Below, piece after piece: positions 1-7,301 of a DNA stretch of 15,387 nucleotides. Position 1 is the first letter of the stretch, and every line of letters starts with the position of its first letter. The translations under genes were made by a program, and so were the position numbers. The notes under the pieces are model-generated. The model worked only from the letters and a program-made list of their open reading frames with translations, had not been told where the DNA came from and did no database searches. The stretch lies in assembly GCA_013153755.1 (NCBI GenBank), contig JAADDU010000209.1, positions 1-15,387 of the forward strand. The letters run 5' to 3'. Source of the DNA: Campylobacterota bacterium (lineage in GTDB: Bacteria > Campylobacterota > Campylobacteria > Campylobacterales > Sulfurimonadaceae).

Positions 1-13
1 AAAAGATAAACTA

Positions 14-886
14 CTATTCTTTTGTTTGAATATTTATCTTCATATACCTAGGAGATATTGACAAATATTTGATTTTAGCATTCTCTCCCTTATGTATAAC
101 TTTATTGAGTGATGCCAAAATTTTTATAGGATCTTGGTAGTATAACTCTTGTTTTATAAATTTTTCAAATTTTTCAACATCTTGATTATGGATTCTTATA
201 GCATTTTTAACTTTACTATTTTTGACTTTTAAATTATTGTATGTTTGAGTAAGTTTATCGATAGTATTTTGCATATTATATGCTTGATAAGAAGATATAC
301 CTATATATAATAAAATAGTAACTATAATAGGATAATATAAATACTTATTGAAAAAGAATAGTAGTTTATCTTTTGATAGCTCTATATTAATGAAATTTGT
401 TAACTCTTTTAAAAATTTAGGATTACTCCATACAGAGTTAAACAGATCTTGATATTGTACATATGATATCTCTTTGGATTTAACTTTATATTGTTGTTCT
501 AAAAGGTGTACTTGCGATATATCACTGATAACAAATTCTACCAATAATATACCATCTTCTATATATACTAAAAGTTCTTTATTCTCCTTAAATGCCAAAC
601 GATATAAACCATCACCTATATCAGACAATAAAAAATATACAATAAAACCTTCTGGTATAACAAATAGTGATGAATAATATTCTTTTAATGAAAACCAAAT
701 AGACAAATGCTGACTTTTTTTATAACTAAAAATAGATGTTTTATTAAATGGTGATTTAGAAGCATAGTTAAGTTCTAACAGATTTTTAGAAAGCTTGATA
801 TCTGATGGAAGTTTTGTATATAAATATACACTTTTTTCAAGAGGGACAACTGTAATGATATTATATCTTACATAATAGTCCGACAT
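14..886 (-). CDS. gspL: GspL-like type II secretion assembly protein
   Basis: The 290-residue protein follows gspK, where gspL is expected. Residues 1 to about 178 are a soluble, presumably cytoplasmic region without clear motifs. One membrane segment lies at about 183-200 (KYLYYPIIVTILLYIGISSY). It is followed by a coiled-coil-like stretch (about 206-245) and a short periplasmic tail ending LNKVIHKG...IKYLSISPRYMKINI, which resembles the start of the ferredoxin-like fold of GspL/PilN. This topology fits GspL, which links GspE to GspF and GspM. It is shorter than typical GspL (about 400) and the periplasmic fold looks incomplete; two TAG stops in a row end it near the window edge. I chose the ATG at 886 because GGAG lies 6 bases upstream; the ATG at 898 has no good site. 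The call rests on topology and position. Confidence 0.6.
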   Translation of the reverse strand: MSDYYVRYNIITVVPLEKSVYLYTKLPSDIKLSKNLLELNYASKSPFNKTSIFSYKKSQHLSIWFSLKEYYSSLFVIPEGFIVYFLLSDIGDGLYRLAFKENKELLVYIEDGILLVEFVISDISQVHLLEQQYKVKSKEISYVQYQDLFNSVWSNPKFLKELTNFINIELSKDKLLFFFNKYLYYPIIVTILLYIGISSYQAYNMQNTIDKLTQTYNNLKVKNSKVKNAIRIHNQDVEKFEKFIKQELYYQDPIKILASLNKVIHKGENAKIKYLSISPRYMKINIQTKE

Positions 887-892
887 ACAAAA

Positions 893-896
893 CTCC
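893..896 (-). promoter_or_regulatory. Ribosome binding site deciding the gspL-like start
   Basis: GGAG ends 6 bases before the ATG at 886 and overlaps the alternative ATG at 898. This favours the shorter protein beginning MSDYYVRYN. Confidence 0.5.
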
Positions 897-914
897 ATCT
901 TTTAAACTAATAAT

Positions 915-943
915 ATTATAGTTAAAGTTCAATTAAATGCTAA
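915..943 (-). promoter_or_regulatory. Possible promoter ahead of the gspL-like gene
   Basis: TATAAT (915-920) stands 17 bp after TTAGCA (938-943, 4 of 6 matches to TTGACA) and about 29 bases before the gspL ATG at 886. In such AT-rich DNA a chance match is quite possible, and the gene can also be reached by read-through from gspK. Confidence 0.25.
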
Positions 944-1830
944 TAAATTCTATATCCTTCTATATAAAAAACTCTATTCTTATCATTTTGTGCAAAATAA
1001 AGTGTTGCATACAATTGGCTTTTAGCTTTATGTTGCATTACTGTAATCTTTATATTTACAACTTGAGAAATACCAAACCACATATAAGAATCATCAAAAT
1101 ATTTATTTTGTTCTATTATAGAAACAAATTTTTTACTATCCTTGTGTCTCATTGATACAAGTTTATTTGCTTCATCCATAGATATATGAAAAAGAGCCTT
1201 TAAATATCTTGCATTTATAAGCATTAAATTTATTATCCCCTCTTTATATGTTGTTTTCTCTATAATATTTTCATCTATATCATTTATACCTTTGACTAGT
1301 TTTAATTCATCAAGGCTCTGAAATATATTAATATTTGATGGTCTATAACCTAATTGTTTTTGTATAGTATAGTAAGTACTCTCTGCACCATTTAACCTTA
1401 CATTATCATCTACATCCAGCCAATCTCTTATAGAGTCTTTTATAGTAAAAGAGAGTTCCCTATGCTTTATCATATCAACAATACTATATAAATCATATGG
1501 TCTAACCATACTAGATAAATCTTGTATAGAAATTGTAATATTATTTGATATATGATATTCACTACCATCAAGATTTATCTCTTTAGGAAGTGAGAATATA
1601 GGATTTTTATTTATAAGCTTCATACCATCACAATCTGATATCATAACATGATATTTTATTGCTTCCAAATAATTTTTGGCTATAATTTGTGTAGCTAGCT
1701 TATCCTTAAGCATATAAGAGACATGTAAACTTTCTTTTGACAAAGATGCTATAAACGCTATACCTATAAGCAAAACAGCTACTATCCACAATACGATAGA
1801 AAGAGCAAATCCTTTTCTCTTATAGTTCAT
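940..1830 (-). CDS. gspK: Minor pseudopilin GspK
   Basis: The 296-residue tip pseudopilin begins MNYKRKG with cleavage before Phe; it has FALSIVLWIV with no Glu at +5, the known GspK exception. The large globular part contains the characteristic IRDWLDVDDNVRLNGAESTYY region (about residues 134-154) and the following SLDELKLVKGI segment (about 172-182), both typical of GspK. Gly precedes the cleavage site, unlike Ala in the other four pseudopilins here. I chose the second of two adjacent ATGs (1830), because AGGA lies 6 bases ahead of it but only 3 ahead of the ATG at 1833. A 53-bp gap separates it from the gspL-like gene. Confidence 0.9.
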   Translation of the reverse strand: MNYKRKGFALSIVLWIVAVLLIGIAFIASLSKESLHVSYMLKDKLATQIIAKNYLEAIKYHVMISDCDGMKLINKNPIFSLPKEINLDGSEYHISNNITISIQDLSSMVRPYDLYSIVDMIKHRELSFTIKDSIRDWLDVDDNVRLNGAESTYYTIQKQLGYRPSNINIFQSLDELKLVKGINDIDENIIEKTTYKEGIINLMLINARYLKALFHISMDEANKLVSMRHKDSKKFVSIIEQNKYFDDSYMWFGISQVVNIKITVMQHKAKSQLYATLYFAQNDKNRVFYIEGYRIY

Positions 1831-2431
1831 CATAAATCCTATTGAAAATATCTTTTATTGTTCTATTGTAGTCATTTTGCACTTTTATAAAAAATTCTTT
1901 TTTATCTAGTTTAAATATCACAGCTGATGGTAACTCATTTGAGAGTTTATCTTTTATTTCACCATTTAGTCTTTTATATAAAATCTCACATTTTTTTAAA
2001 TCTTTATAAATTATATAACTTTTACTATCTTTTAAAAATTCAGGACGCAAAAAGTCTATTCTCTTATATAACGGTTCTTCTTTATAGATTAATTTATCAT
2101 CAAAGCATTGCAATTCTACCAAGGCATCAGCTTCAACAAATATAGGATTTTGAGAGATAAAAGAAATTTTTTTATGATTACCTATAAAAAAATAGTGCCA
2201 TTTATATTTTATAGGTCTATTTAGCATATCATACTCTTGTACTGCATAATACTTCATAGATTCTATCGGCGTTTTTAGTTGATTGTATTTTAAAACTTGA
2301 TTGATACCATGAAGTTTAACTTTGCTTATCGTAATAAGCTGTAACCTCATAGAAAAAAGAGCTACTCCTATAAGCAAACTCAATAAAACCACTGCTACTA
2401 GCATTTCTACAAGAGTAAAAGCTTTTTTCAT
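1820..2431 (-). CDS. gspJ: Minor pseudopilin, GspJ-like
   Basis: The 203-residue prepilin has leader MKKA, cleavage before Phe5, TLVEMLV with Glu at +5 (Glu9) and a hydrophobic helix to about residue 27. The C-terminal part is beta-rich in appearance, consistent with the GspJ size of about 200 residues, and contains two well-separated cysteines. GspJ forms the tip complex of the pseudopilus with GspI and GspK; the assignment here uses position, leader type and length. The ATG overlaps the gspI stop (ATGA) and has AGAG about 7 bases ahead. Its stop lies inside the start of gspK, an 11-bp overlap. Confidence 0.78.
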   Translation of the reverse strand: MKKAFTLVEMLVAVVLLSLLIGVALFSMRLQLITISKVKLHGINQVLKYNQLKTPIESMKYYAVQEYDMLNRPIKYKWHYFFIGNHKKISFISQNPIFVEADALVELQCFDDKLIYKEEPLYKRIDFLRPEFLKDSKSYIIYKDLKKCEILYKRLNGEIKDKLSNELPSAVIFKLDKKEFFIKVQNDYNRTIKDIFNRIYDEL

Positions 2432-2838
2432 TTCAATCTCTTTGCTATAGTTTTATAGTACTTAAAATTATTATGTTGATGATTCCAGCTTAAATGCAAA
2501 TCTATCTCATAAAACAGCAGTAAAGTATCACCTATATTACCTTCAAGATCACCTTCTTCAAAAGATTTTTTATAACTTTTTTGTTTTGATATCAGTTTAC
2601 ATTGAGCATCATAGGATACATTGGAAAACATCCCTTTTTGATGCAAATAGCCTTTAGTACATATAGTGTCTTCCAAATAGTTGCTTATATTTGAAAAGGC
2701 TATATAGATATTTTCGTATTTTTGTTCTTTTTGTTCTACCATTCTAAGTTGCTTTATCATAGTAACTGATGTGGCAATAACTAAAAACAAAATTAAGATA
2801 GAAATCAAAATCTCAATGGTTATCATAGCTTTTCTCAA
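2428..2838 (-). CDS. gspI: Minor pseudopilin, GspI-like
   Basis: This is a prepilin-type protein with leader MRKA, predicted cleavage before Met5 and Glu at +5 (Glu9) in MITIEIL, followed by a hydrophobic helix to about residue 26. I chose the TTG at 2838 (136 residues) because GGGG lies 6 bases upstream and the short leader matches GspH and GspJ. The ATG at 2874 would give 148 residues with a 12-residue longer, hydrophobic leader and a poor ribosome site. Either start lies inside gspH, with a 26- or 62-bp overlap. The rest has two cysteines (in TICTKG and AQCKL) and no family-specific motif I recognise. The GspI call is based on order H-I-J-K. Its TGA overlaps the gspJ ATG (ATGA). Confidence 0.7.
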   Translation of the reverse strand: MRKAMITIEILISILILFLVIATSVTMIKQLRMVEQKEQKYENIYIAFSNISNYLEDTICTKGYLHQKGMFSNVSYDAQCKLISKQKSYKKSFEEGDLEGNIGDTLLLFYEIDLHLSWNHQHNNFKYYKTIAKRLK

Positions 2839-3076
2839 AGATAACCCCTTTAATATTTGTAGTATAATTGACATCTTCTATAGAGTTATACTGTTCTTTG
2901 AGTGTCAAAAACGCATAAGCTTTACTCTGAGACAACTTTTGCTTAGCTTGCATTTTGTTAAAATAGTTATTATATCTATCTAACATTTTAGCTCCCTGTG
3001 GTACAACAACACCCATCACAAGTACCATAATCACTAGTACTATCAAAAGTTCAATCAGAGTAAAAGCTCTACTCAT
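2813..3076 (-). CDS. gspH: Small minor pseudopilin, GspH-like
   Basis: This is an 87-residue prepilin. The leader MSRA is cut before Phe5, giving FTLIELL with Glu at +5 (Glu9) and a hydrophobic helix to about residue 26. I chose the ATG at 3076 because AGGA lies 7 bases upstream and the leader then matches its neighbours; a TTG at 3091 would extend it by five residues without support. The remainder (about 60 residues) is polar and not diagnostic. The GspH call rests on position between gspF and the GspI-like gene. Typical GspH proteins have about 150-190 residues, so this one is unusually short and may lack much of the beta-sheet domain. The gene's end is overlapped by the next coding sequence, and no frameshift is evident. 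Confidence 0.7.
   Translation of the reverse strand: MSRAFTLIELLIVLVIMVLVMGVVVPQGAKMLDRYNNYFNKMQAKQKLSQSKAYAFLTLKEQYNSIEDVNYTTNIKGVIFEKSYDNH
2845..2848 (-). promoter_or_regulatory. Ribosome binding site deciding the gspI TTG start
   Basis: GGGG in AAAGGGG ends 6 bases before the TTG at 2838, within the end of gspH. No comparable site precedes the ATG at 2874. Confidence 0.45.
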
Positions 3077-3080
3077 ATAT

Positions 3081-4280
3081 CTATCCTGCAATATCTGTCA
3101 TACTCATAACAGCCATCATAATAGCCACGACAATAACAGCGATAAATACTCCTAATGCAACAATTACTGCTGGTTCTAAAATAGCTAAAATCTTTTTTAC
3201 ATTTTCATTAAAAGCTGTTGAGTGCCTATTTGAAAGAGATTTAAAAATCTTATCCAGTGAAGCACTACTCTCCCCAACATTAAGCAAAGCAATATCACTA
3301 GGTGGGATTAAGGAACTCATAGAAAAAACTTCACTGAGTTTTTTTCCTCTTTTGATCTCAAAAAGTGTATTTTTAAGTAACTCATTCAATTCTGGTAAGA
3401 GTTTGACTTTTTGAAGCTGTTTTAAAGCCTTATCTATCTCTAATCCACCACTTAACATAGTACTCAATGCACTGTATATAATAGTCAATTGTAAATCTAT
3501 AACAATATATGATAACTTTGGTGTTTTATAAAACAGACTCATCCAAGGTATTGGAAATTTTTTAAGGATAACTACTATAGTAACAACAAAACCAAATATA
3601 ATAAAAAGTGCCTCATTGATATGAGCATTCAAATATTTACCCATAGACAATATAGCATACGATAAACTAGGTAATTGTTCAAATTCTTCAGGAGAAAATA
3701 TAGTAGAAAACTTTGGAATAATCAGAAAAAATATAATAAATGATACAACAATACTCATACCAACTAAAAACAATGGATATGATAATGCTTGTTTGATATC
3801 CGAACGAATCTTTTTTTGAAATGACAAATACTCAAAAAGTTGCAAAAGCCCATTTTGAAGATTACCAACCTCTTCAGCAGTTGATATAAAACTAATAGAT
3901 AAGGAATCTATAAAAAGATTTTCTTTTTGAAGTGCTTGTTTTAATGCTATAGAGAGTTGATCACCACTTTTAATATGTTCTAATATAGAAAGCAACAACC
4001 TTTTATATGTAAACTTTTTAGTCGTCTTTGCCAGCATTTTTAAAGCCATATCTATAGGCATACCAGAGTTTATCAAATAATACAGTTCTTCTATAAAATC
4101 TAAAAAATCATTTTGAGTAAACTTAGACTTATCTATCTTCTCTTTTTTTTCCTTTACAGATATCAAGAGAAGTTTTTTTTGGGCTATAAGGCGTTCAAAC
4201 TCTTCTTTTGTACCTTCAAATGAACCTTTAAATTTTTCTCCACTAGGGACAACTGCCTCATATTCAAATAGTGTTGCCAT
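3081..4280 (-). CDS. gspF: Type II secretion inner-membrane platform protein GspF
   Basis: The 399-residue polytopic inner-membrane protein contacts GspE and GspL. Residues 4-50 are a short FxYxAxxxxGxxxxGxxE-type start region. Two T2SSF domains follow, each a cytoplasmic helical bundle: about 58-165 with the GMPIDMALKML motif, and about 260-370 with its counterpart GGLEIDKALKQL and VGESSASLDKIF. Three membrane segments are seen at about 169-188, 222-240 and 370-393. The size and domain order are normal for GspF/PilC. It starts at TAATG with gspE, and four bases separate its TAG from the gspH ATG. Confidence 0.95.
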   Translation of the reverse strand: MATLFEYEAVVPSGEKFKGSFEGTKEEFERLIAQKKLLLISVKEKKEKIDKSKFTQNDFLDFIEELYYLINSGMPIDMALKMLAKTTKKFTYKRLLLSILEHIKSGDQLSIALKQALQKENLFIDSLSISFISTAEEVGNLQNGLLQLFEYLSFQKKIRSDIKQALSYPLFLVGMSIVVSFIIFFLIIPKFSTIFSPEEFEQLPSLSYAILSMGKYLNAHINEALFIIFGFVVTIVVILKKFPIPWMSLFYKTPKLSYIVIDLQLTIIYSALSTMLSGGLEIDKALKQLQKVKLLPELNELLKNTLFEIKRGKKLSEVFSMSSLIPPSDIALLNVGESSASLDKIFKSLSNRHSTAFNENVKKILAILEPAVIVALGVFIAVIVVAIMMAVMSMTDIAG

Positions 4281-5911
4281 TATGCTAACCTCACTACCTC
4301 ATCCAATGAGATATGTCCTTCTAAAAACTTCAAAACACCATCATCTTGAAGTGTTCTATAACCCAAAGAACGGATATCTTTGAAATCTTTATTTTTATCT
4401 AGTTTTGAAGTCAATCTTTCATCAAATGGGATGATTTCTAGTATAGGCATCCTACCTTTATAACCTGTATAATTACACTCTTTACATCCAACTGCCCTAC
4501 AAGGGTTTACTTCACTCTCTACAAACTGTTTAAGGTGATCTATATTATATAATTTTCTTTGCTCAGCTGTAAGTTCTATAGACTCTTTACAGTGTGGGCA
4601 TAATCTTCTAGCTAACCGTTGAGCCATAAGCCCTACTACAGAAGATTTTAGTAAGAAATACTCCATACCCATATCAAGTAATCTTGATACTGCACCTATA
4701 GCTGAGTTTGTATGCAATGTAGATAAAACCAAGTGTCCTGTCAATGCCGACTGGATAGCTATCTGAGCTGTTTCACTATCTCTTATCTCCCCTATCATTA
4801 TCACATCAGGATCTTGTCTAAGTATAGAACGCAAAGCATTTGCAAAAGTAAAATCTATAGATGATTTGACTTGTATCTGACTTATATCATCTAACTGATA
4901 CTCAACAGGATCTTCCACAGTTATTATTTTGATAGATTCACTATTGATATAATTTAATGCTGCATAAAGTGTGGATGTTTTACCACTTCCTGTAGGACCT
5001 GTTGTTAGTATGATCCCATTTGGTTTTTTAAGCATTTGTTTCAAAAGATTGATATTGTCACTATGAAACCCCATATTATCCAAAGTCAAATCTACAGACT
5101 CATTACCAAGCAAACGAAGTACAAAACTTTCACCAAATGCAGTAGGCACACTTGAAGCTCTGATATCTAACTCTTGAGATGATATTTTCATACTTATTCT
5201 TCCATCCTGAGGAAGTCTGTTTTCTGAAATATTCATCTTGGATATCAACTTCAGTCTAGCTATAACTGCTTGTTTTAACTTATTTGGTATAGTATCTACA
5301 ACTTTTAAAACACCATCTATACGAAAACGGACTTTTATACCATGTTTATAAGACTCAAAATGTATATCTGATACATCTAGTGTAGTTGCTTTTGCAAATA
5401 TATTGTTAACTAACTTGATAACAGGGGCTTCAGAAGCTAATTCTTTGAGTTTATCAACTTCATCTTCAAAGATATCTTCATCTTCTTCATCTTCTACTTG
5501 GTATAGCTGAACGATATCTCTCAACTCTTCTTCAAGTGCCAAGTAAATAATTATTTTTTTAGCTAAAAGATTTTCTAGTGTAGCTACTATATCTGGAGAC
5601 ACAGGGTCATGCGTAGCTAGCAAAAAGTTATCACTATCTTCACCTATGGGATATAATGTATAATTAAAAAGATACTCCAGTGTAACCTGCTTAGGTTTGA
5701 TAGTAGTAATCTCACCTTTGTAGTCTTTTAACAATCGATATCCATACTGTTTGGAAACAGCTTTGATATAGGCTTGTTCTGTGATAGCACCAAGGTTCAA
5801 TAAAATATTTCCAAGATACCCTCCATACTCCTTTTGTATAGAGAGTGCCTGTTCTATATCATCCTTGGAACAACTATTTTGAGATAATAAGATTTCTTTT
5901 AAATCAATCAT
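4280..5911 (-). CDS. gspE: Type II secretion ATPase GspE
   Basis: The 543-residue cytoplasmic AAA-type secretion ATPase drives pseudopilus assembly. Residues about 1-135 are a T2SSE_N/MshEN-like N-terminal domain, followed by a very acidic linker (about 139-153). The catalytic core has Walker A GPTGSGKT (305-312), the Asp box around TVEDPVEY (331-338), Walker B-type DVIMIGEIRD (369-378) and the His box TGHLVLSTLHT (391-401). A zinc-binding region is formed by Cys438/Cys441 and Cys476/Cys479, with an extra Cys471, ending in the family signature TGYKGR. The length fits GspE/PilB ATPases. The gspG, H, I, J, K context favours type II secretion over type IV pili. Its TAA shares a base with the gspF ATG. 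Confidence 0.95.
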   Translation of the reverse strand: MIDLKEILLSQNSCSKDDIEQALSIQKEYGGYLGNILLNLGAITEQAYIKAVSKQYGYRLLKDYKGEITTIKPKQVTLEYLFNYTLYPIGEDSDNFLLATHDPVSPDIVATLENLLAKKIIIYLALEEELRDIVQLYQVEDEEDEDIFEDEVDKLKELASEAPVIKLVNNIFAKATTLDVSDIHFESYKHGIKVRFRIDGVLKVVDTIPNKLKQAVIARLKLISKMNISENRLPQDGRISMKISSQELDIRASSVPTAFGESFVLRLLGNESVDLTLDNMGFHSDNINLLKQMLKKPNGIILTTGPTGSGKTSTLYAALNYINSESIKIITVEDPVEYQLDDISQIQVKSSIDFTFANALRSILRQDPDVIMIGEIRDSETAQIAIQSALTGHLVLSTLHTNSAIGAVSRLLDMGMEYFLLKSSVVGLMAQRLARRLCPHCKESIELTAEQRKLYNIDHLKQFVESEVNPCRAVGCKECNYTGYKGRMPILEIIPFDERLTSKLDKNKDFKDIRSLGYRTLQDDGVLKFLEGHISLDEVVRLA

Positions 5912-6334
5912 TTATTCCCACACAGAGATATCTTTAGCATCTTTACTACCACCTTCTTTACCATCACTGCCTAAACTATACAAATCATAAGGATTACTAT
6001 CTTTTCCTGGTTGTTTATAATGATATGGATTACCCCAAGGGTCTTCTTTGACAGGTTTTGGAAGATAAGGTCCATCCCAGTTTTTTATACTAGAGTTTTT
6101 TGCCCATAAAATTTTCAATCCTTCATCTGTAGTGGGGTAACGCCCTGTATCCAAACGAAAACTATCAAGACCTTGTGATAACATTTGCATCTGTGCTTGT
6201 GCTGTTTTTACTTTTGCATTATCTAGTTTACCAAATAACTTAGGTGCTACAAGTGATGACAATAATGCTATAATTACGATAACAACTAAAAGTTCTACCA
6301 AGGTAAAAGCTTTTCTCTCTTTTTTATTGTTCAT
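5912..6334 (-). CDS. gspG: Type II secretion major pseudopilin GspG
   Basis: The 140-residue prepilin forms the periplasmic pseudopilus of type II secretion. The leader is MNNKKERKA, with cleavage predicted between Ala9 and Phe10, followed by TLVELL with the conserved Glu at +5 (Glu14) and a hydrophobic helix to about residue 30. The C-terminal domain has the GspG signatures TGRYPTTDEGL (63-73), DPWGNPY (98-104) and DLYSLGSDGKEGG (117-129), the last forming the calcium-binding loop. Ala rather than Gly precedes the cleavage site, as in three neighbouring pseudopilins. It starts at the cysD stop (TAATG) and abuts gspE (TAAATG). The calcium-loop signature separates it from type IV pilins. Confidence 0.96.
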   Translation of the reverse strand: MNNKKERKAFTLVELLVVIVIIALLSSLVAPKLFGKLDNAKVKTAQAQMQMLSQGLDSFRLDTGRYPTTDEGLKILWAKNSSIKNWDGPYLPKPVKEDPWGNPYHYKQPGKDSNPYDLYSLGSDGKEGGSKDAKDISVWE

Positions 6335-7245
6335 TAAAAATACCCCTCTATTTTTTTCTTTTCCATTGATCCTATTTGATCTTTATCTATCAAGCGACCT
6401 TCTCTCTCACTTGAAGTTGAAAGTAACATCTCTTTGATAATCTCAGGTAAAGTAGATGCACTAGAGTTGATTGCTCCTGTAAGTGGGTAACACCCAAGTG
6501 TTCTAAATCGAACCATCTCTTTTTTGGCATTTTTTCTCAACTCTTCAGGCATTCTATCATCATCTACAAGTATCTTAGTTCCTTCATACTCTACTACTTC
6601 TCTCTCTTTTGCAAAATATAAAGATGGTATAGGTATATCTTCTAAATATATATACTGCCATACATCAAGTTCTGTCCAGTTAGAGATAGGAAACACCCTT
6701 ACACTTTCTCCCTTGTGGATAGCTGTATTATAGATATTCCACAGCTCAGGTCTTTGATTTTTGGGATCCCATCTATGGTGCTTATCACGAAAAGAAAAAA
6801 TCCTCTCTTTTGCACGAGACTTCTCTTCATCTCTTCTTGCTCCACCTATAACAGCATCATATCCACCCTTATCAAGTGCTTGTTTGAGTGCTTGAGTTTT
6901 CATGATATCGGTATGAACTTTACTACCATGTTCAAAAGGTGAGATACCCATCTCTATACCTTCTGGATTTGTATGTACTACAAGATCAAATCCTAACTCT
7001 TTGGCACGATTATCTCTAAACTCTATCATCTCATGAAATTTCCACAAAGTATCTACATGCAAAAACTTAAATGGTGGCTTTGCTGGAGCAAATGCCTTCA
7101 TTGCAAGATGTAGCATAACAGAGCTATCTTTTCCTACACTATACATCATAACAGGGTTATCAAACTCTGCTGCTACTTCTCTAAGTATATGTATAGATTC
7201 TGCTTCTAGTTGTTTTAAGTGTGTTAATCTCTTTTTTGTTATCAT
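6334..7245 (-). CDS. cysD: Sulfate adenylyltransferase subunit 2 (ATP sulfurylase small subunit)
   Basis: The 303-residue protein belongs to the PP-loop N-type ATP pyrophosphatases. The PP-loop is SVGKDSS at residues 36-42, and [21 protein letters not shown] and the C-terminal RxLGCxPLTGA and [12 protein letters not shown] segments are family hallmarks. Together with the GTPase CysN it makes adenosine phosphosulfate from ATP and sulfate, for sulfur assimilation or PAPS-dependent sulfation. The length matches E. coli CysD (about 302). No cysN, cysC, cysH or sulfotransferase is in the window, so the partner must be elsewhere. The ATG at 7245 has AGGA only 1 base ahead and a GAGA further up, so the ribosome site is not ideal. 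Its TAA shares a base with the gspG ATG (TAATG), an unusual coupling of sulfate activation with secretion genes. Confidence 0.95.
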   Translation of the reverse strand: MITKKRLTHLKQLEAESIHILREVAAEFDNPVMMYSVGKDSSVMLHLAMKAFAPAKPPFKFLHVDTLWKFHEMIEFRDNRAKELGFDLVVHTNPEGIEMGISPFEHGSKVHTDIMKTQALKQALDKGGYDAVIGGARRDEEKSRAKERIFSFRDKHHRWDPKNQRPELWNIYNTAIHKGESVRVFPISNWTELDVWQYIYLEDIPIPSLYFAKEREVVEYEGTKILVDDDRMPEELRKNAKKEMVRFRTLGCYPLTGAINSSASTLPEIIKEMLLSTSSEREGRLIDKDQIGSMEKKKIEGYF

Positions 7246-7281
7246 ATCCTGCTATCTCAAATTGTAAATATATTTTTATCT

Positions 7282-7290
7282 ATTATATCA
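7282..7290 (-). promoter_or_regulatory. Extended -10 promoter ahead of cysD
   Basis: TGATATAAT lies in the 56-bp gap between ugd and cysD. It combines a perfect -10 hexamer with the TGn extension. No convincing -35 hexamer is present at 16-18 bp, as is common for housekeeping promoters in Campylobacterota. The start of transcription would be near 7275, leaving a leader of about 30 bases before the cysD ATG. No hairpin terminator is visible in the gap, so read-through from ugd is also possible. Confidence 0.5.
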
Positions 7291-7301
7291 TATTTATTCT
7301 T

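Noticed and set aside
14..898. gspL start at ATG 898
   Set aside because: It lacks a ribosome site, while the in-frame ATG at 886 has GGAG 6 bases upstream.
937..1155. Plus-strand open frame of 72 codons
   Set aside because: It is antisense to gspK and low-complexity, with no ribosome site or recognisable domain. The other plus-strand frames (for example 474-677, 1927-2145, 6715-6942, 9543-9779, 12105-12308) were rejected for the same reasons.
5912..6334. GspG as a type IV pilin or competence pilin
   Set aside because: DPWGNPY and the C-terminal SDGKEGG calcium loop are GspG signatures, and gspK lies in the same cluster.
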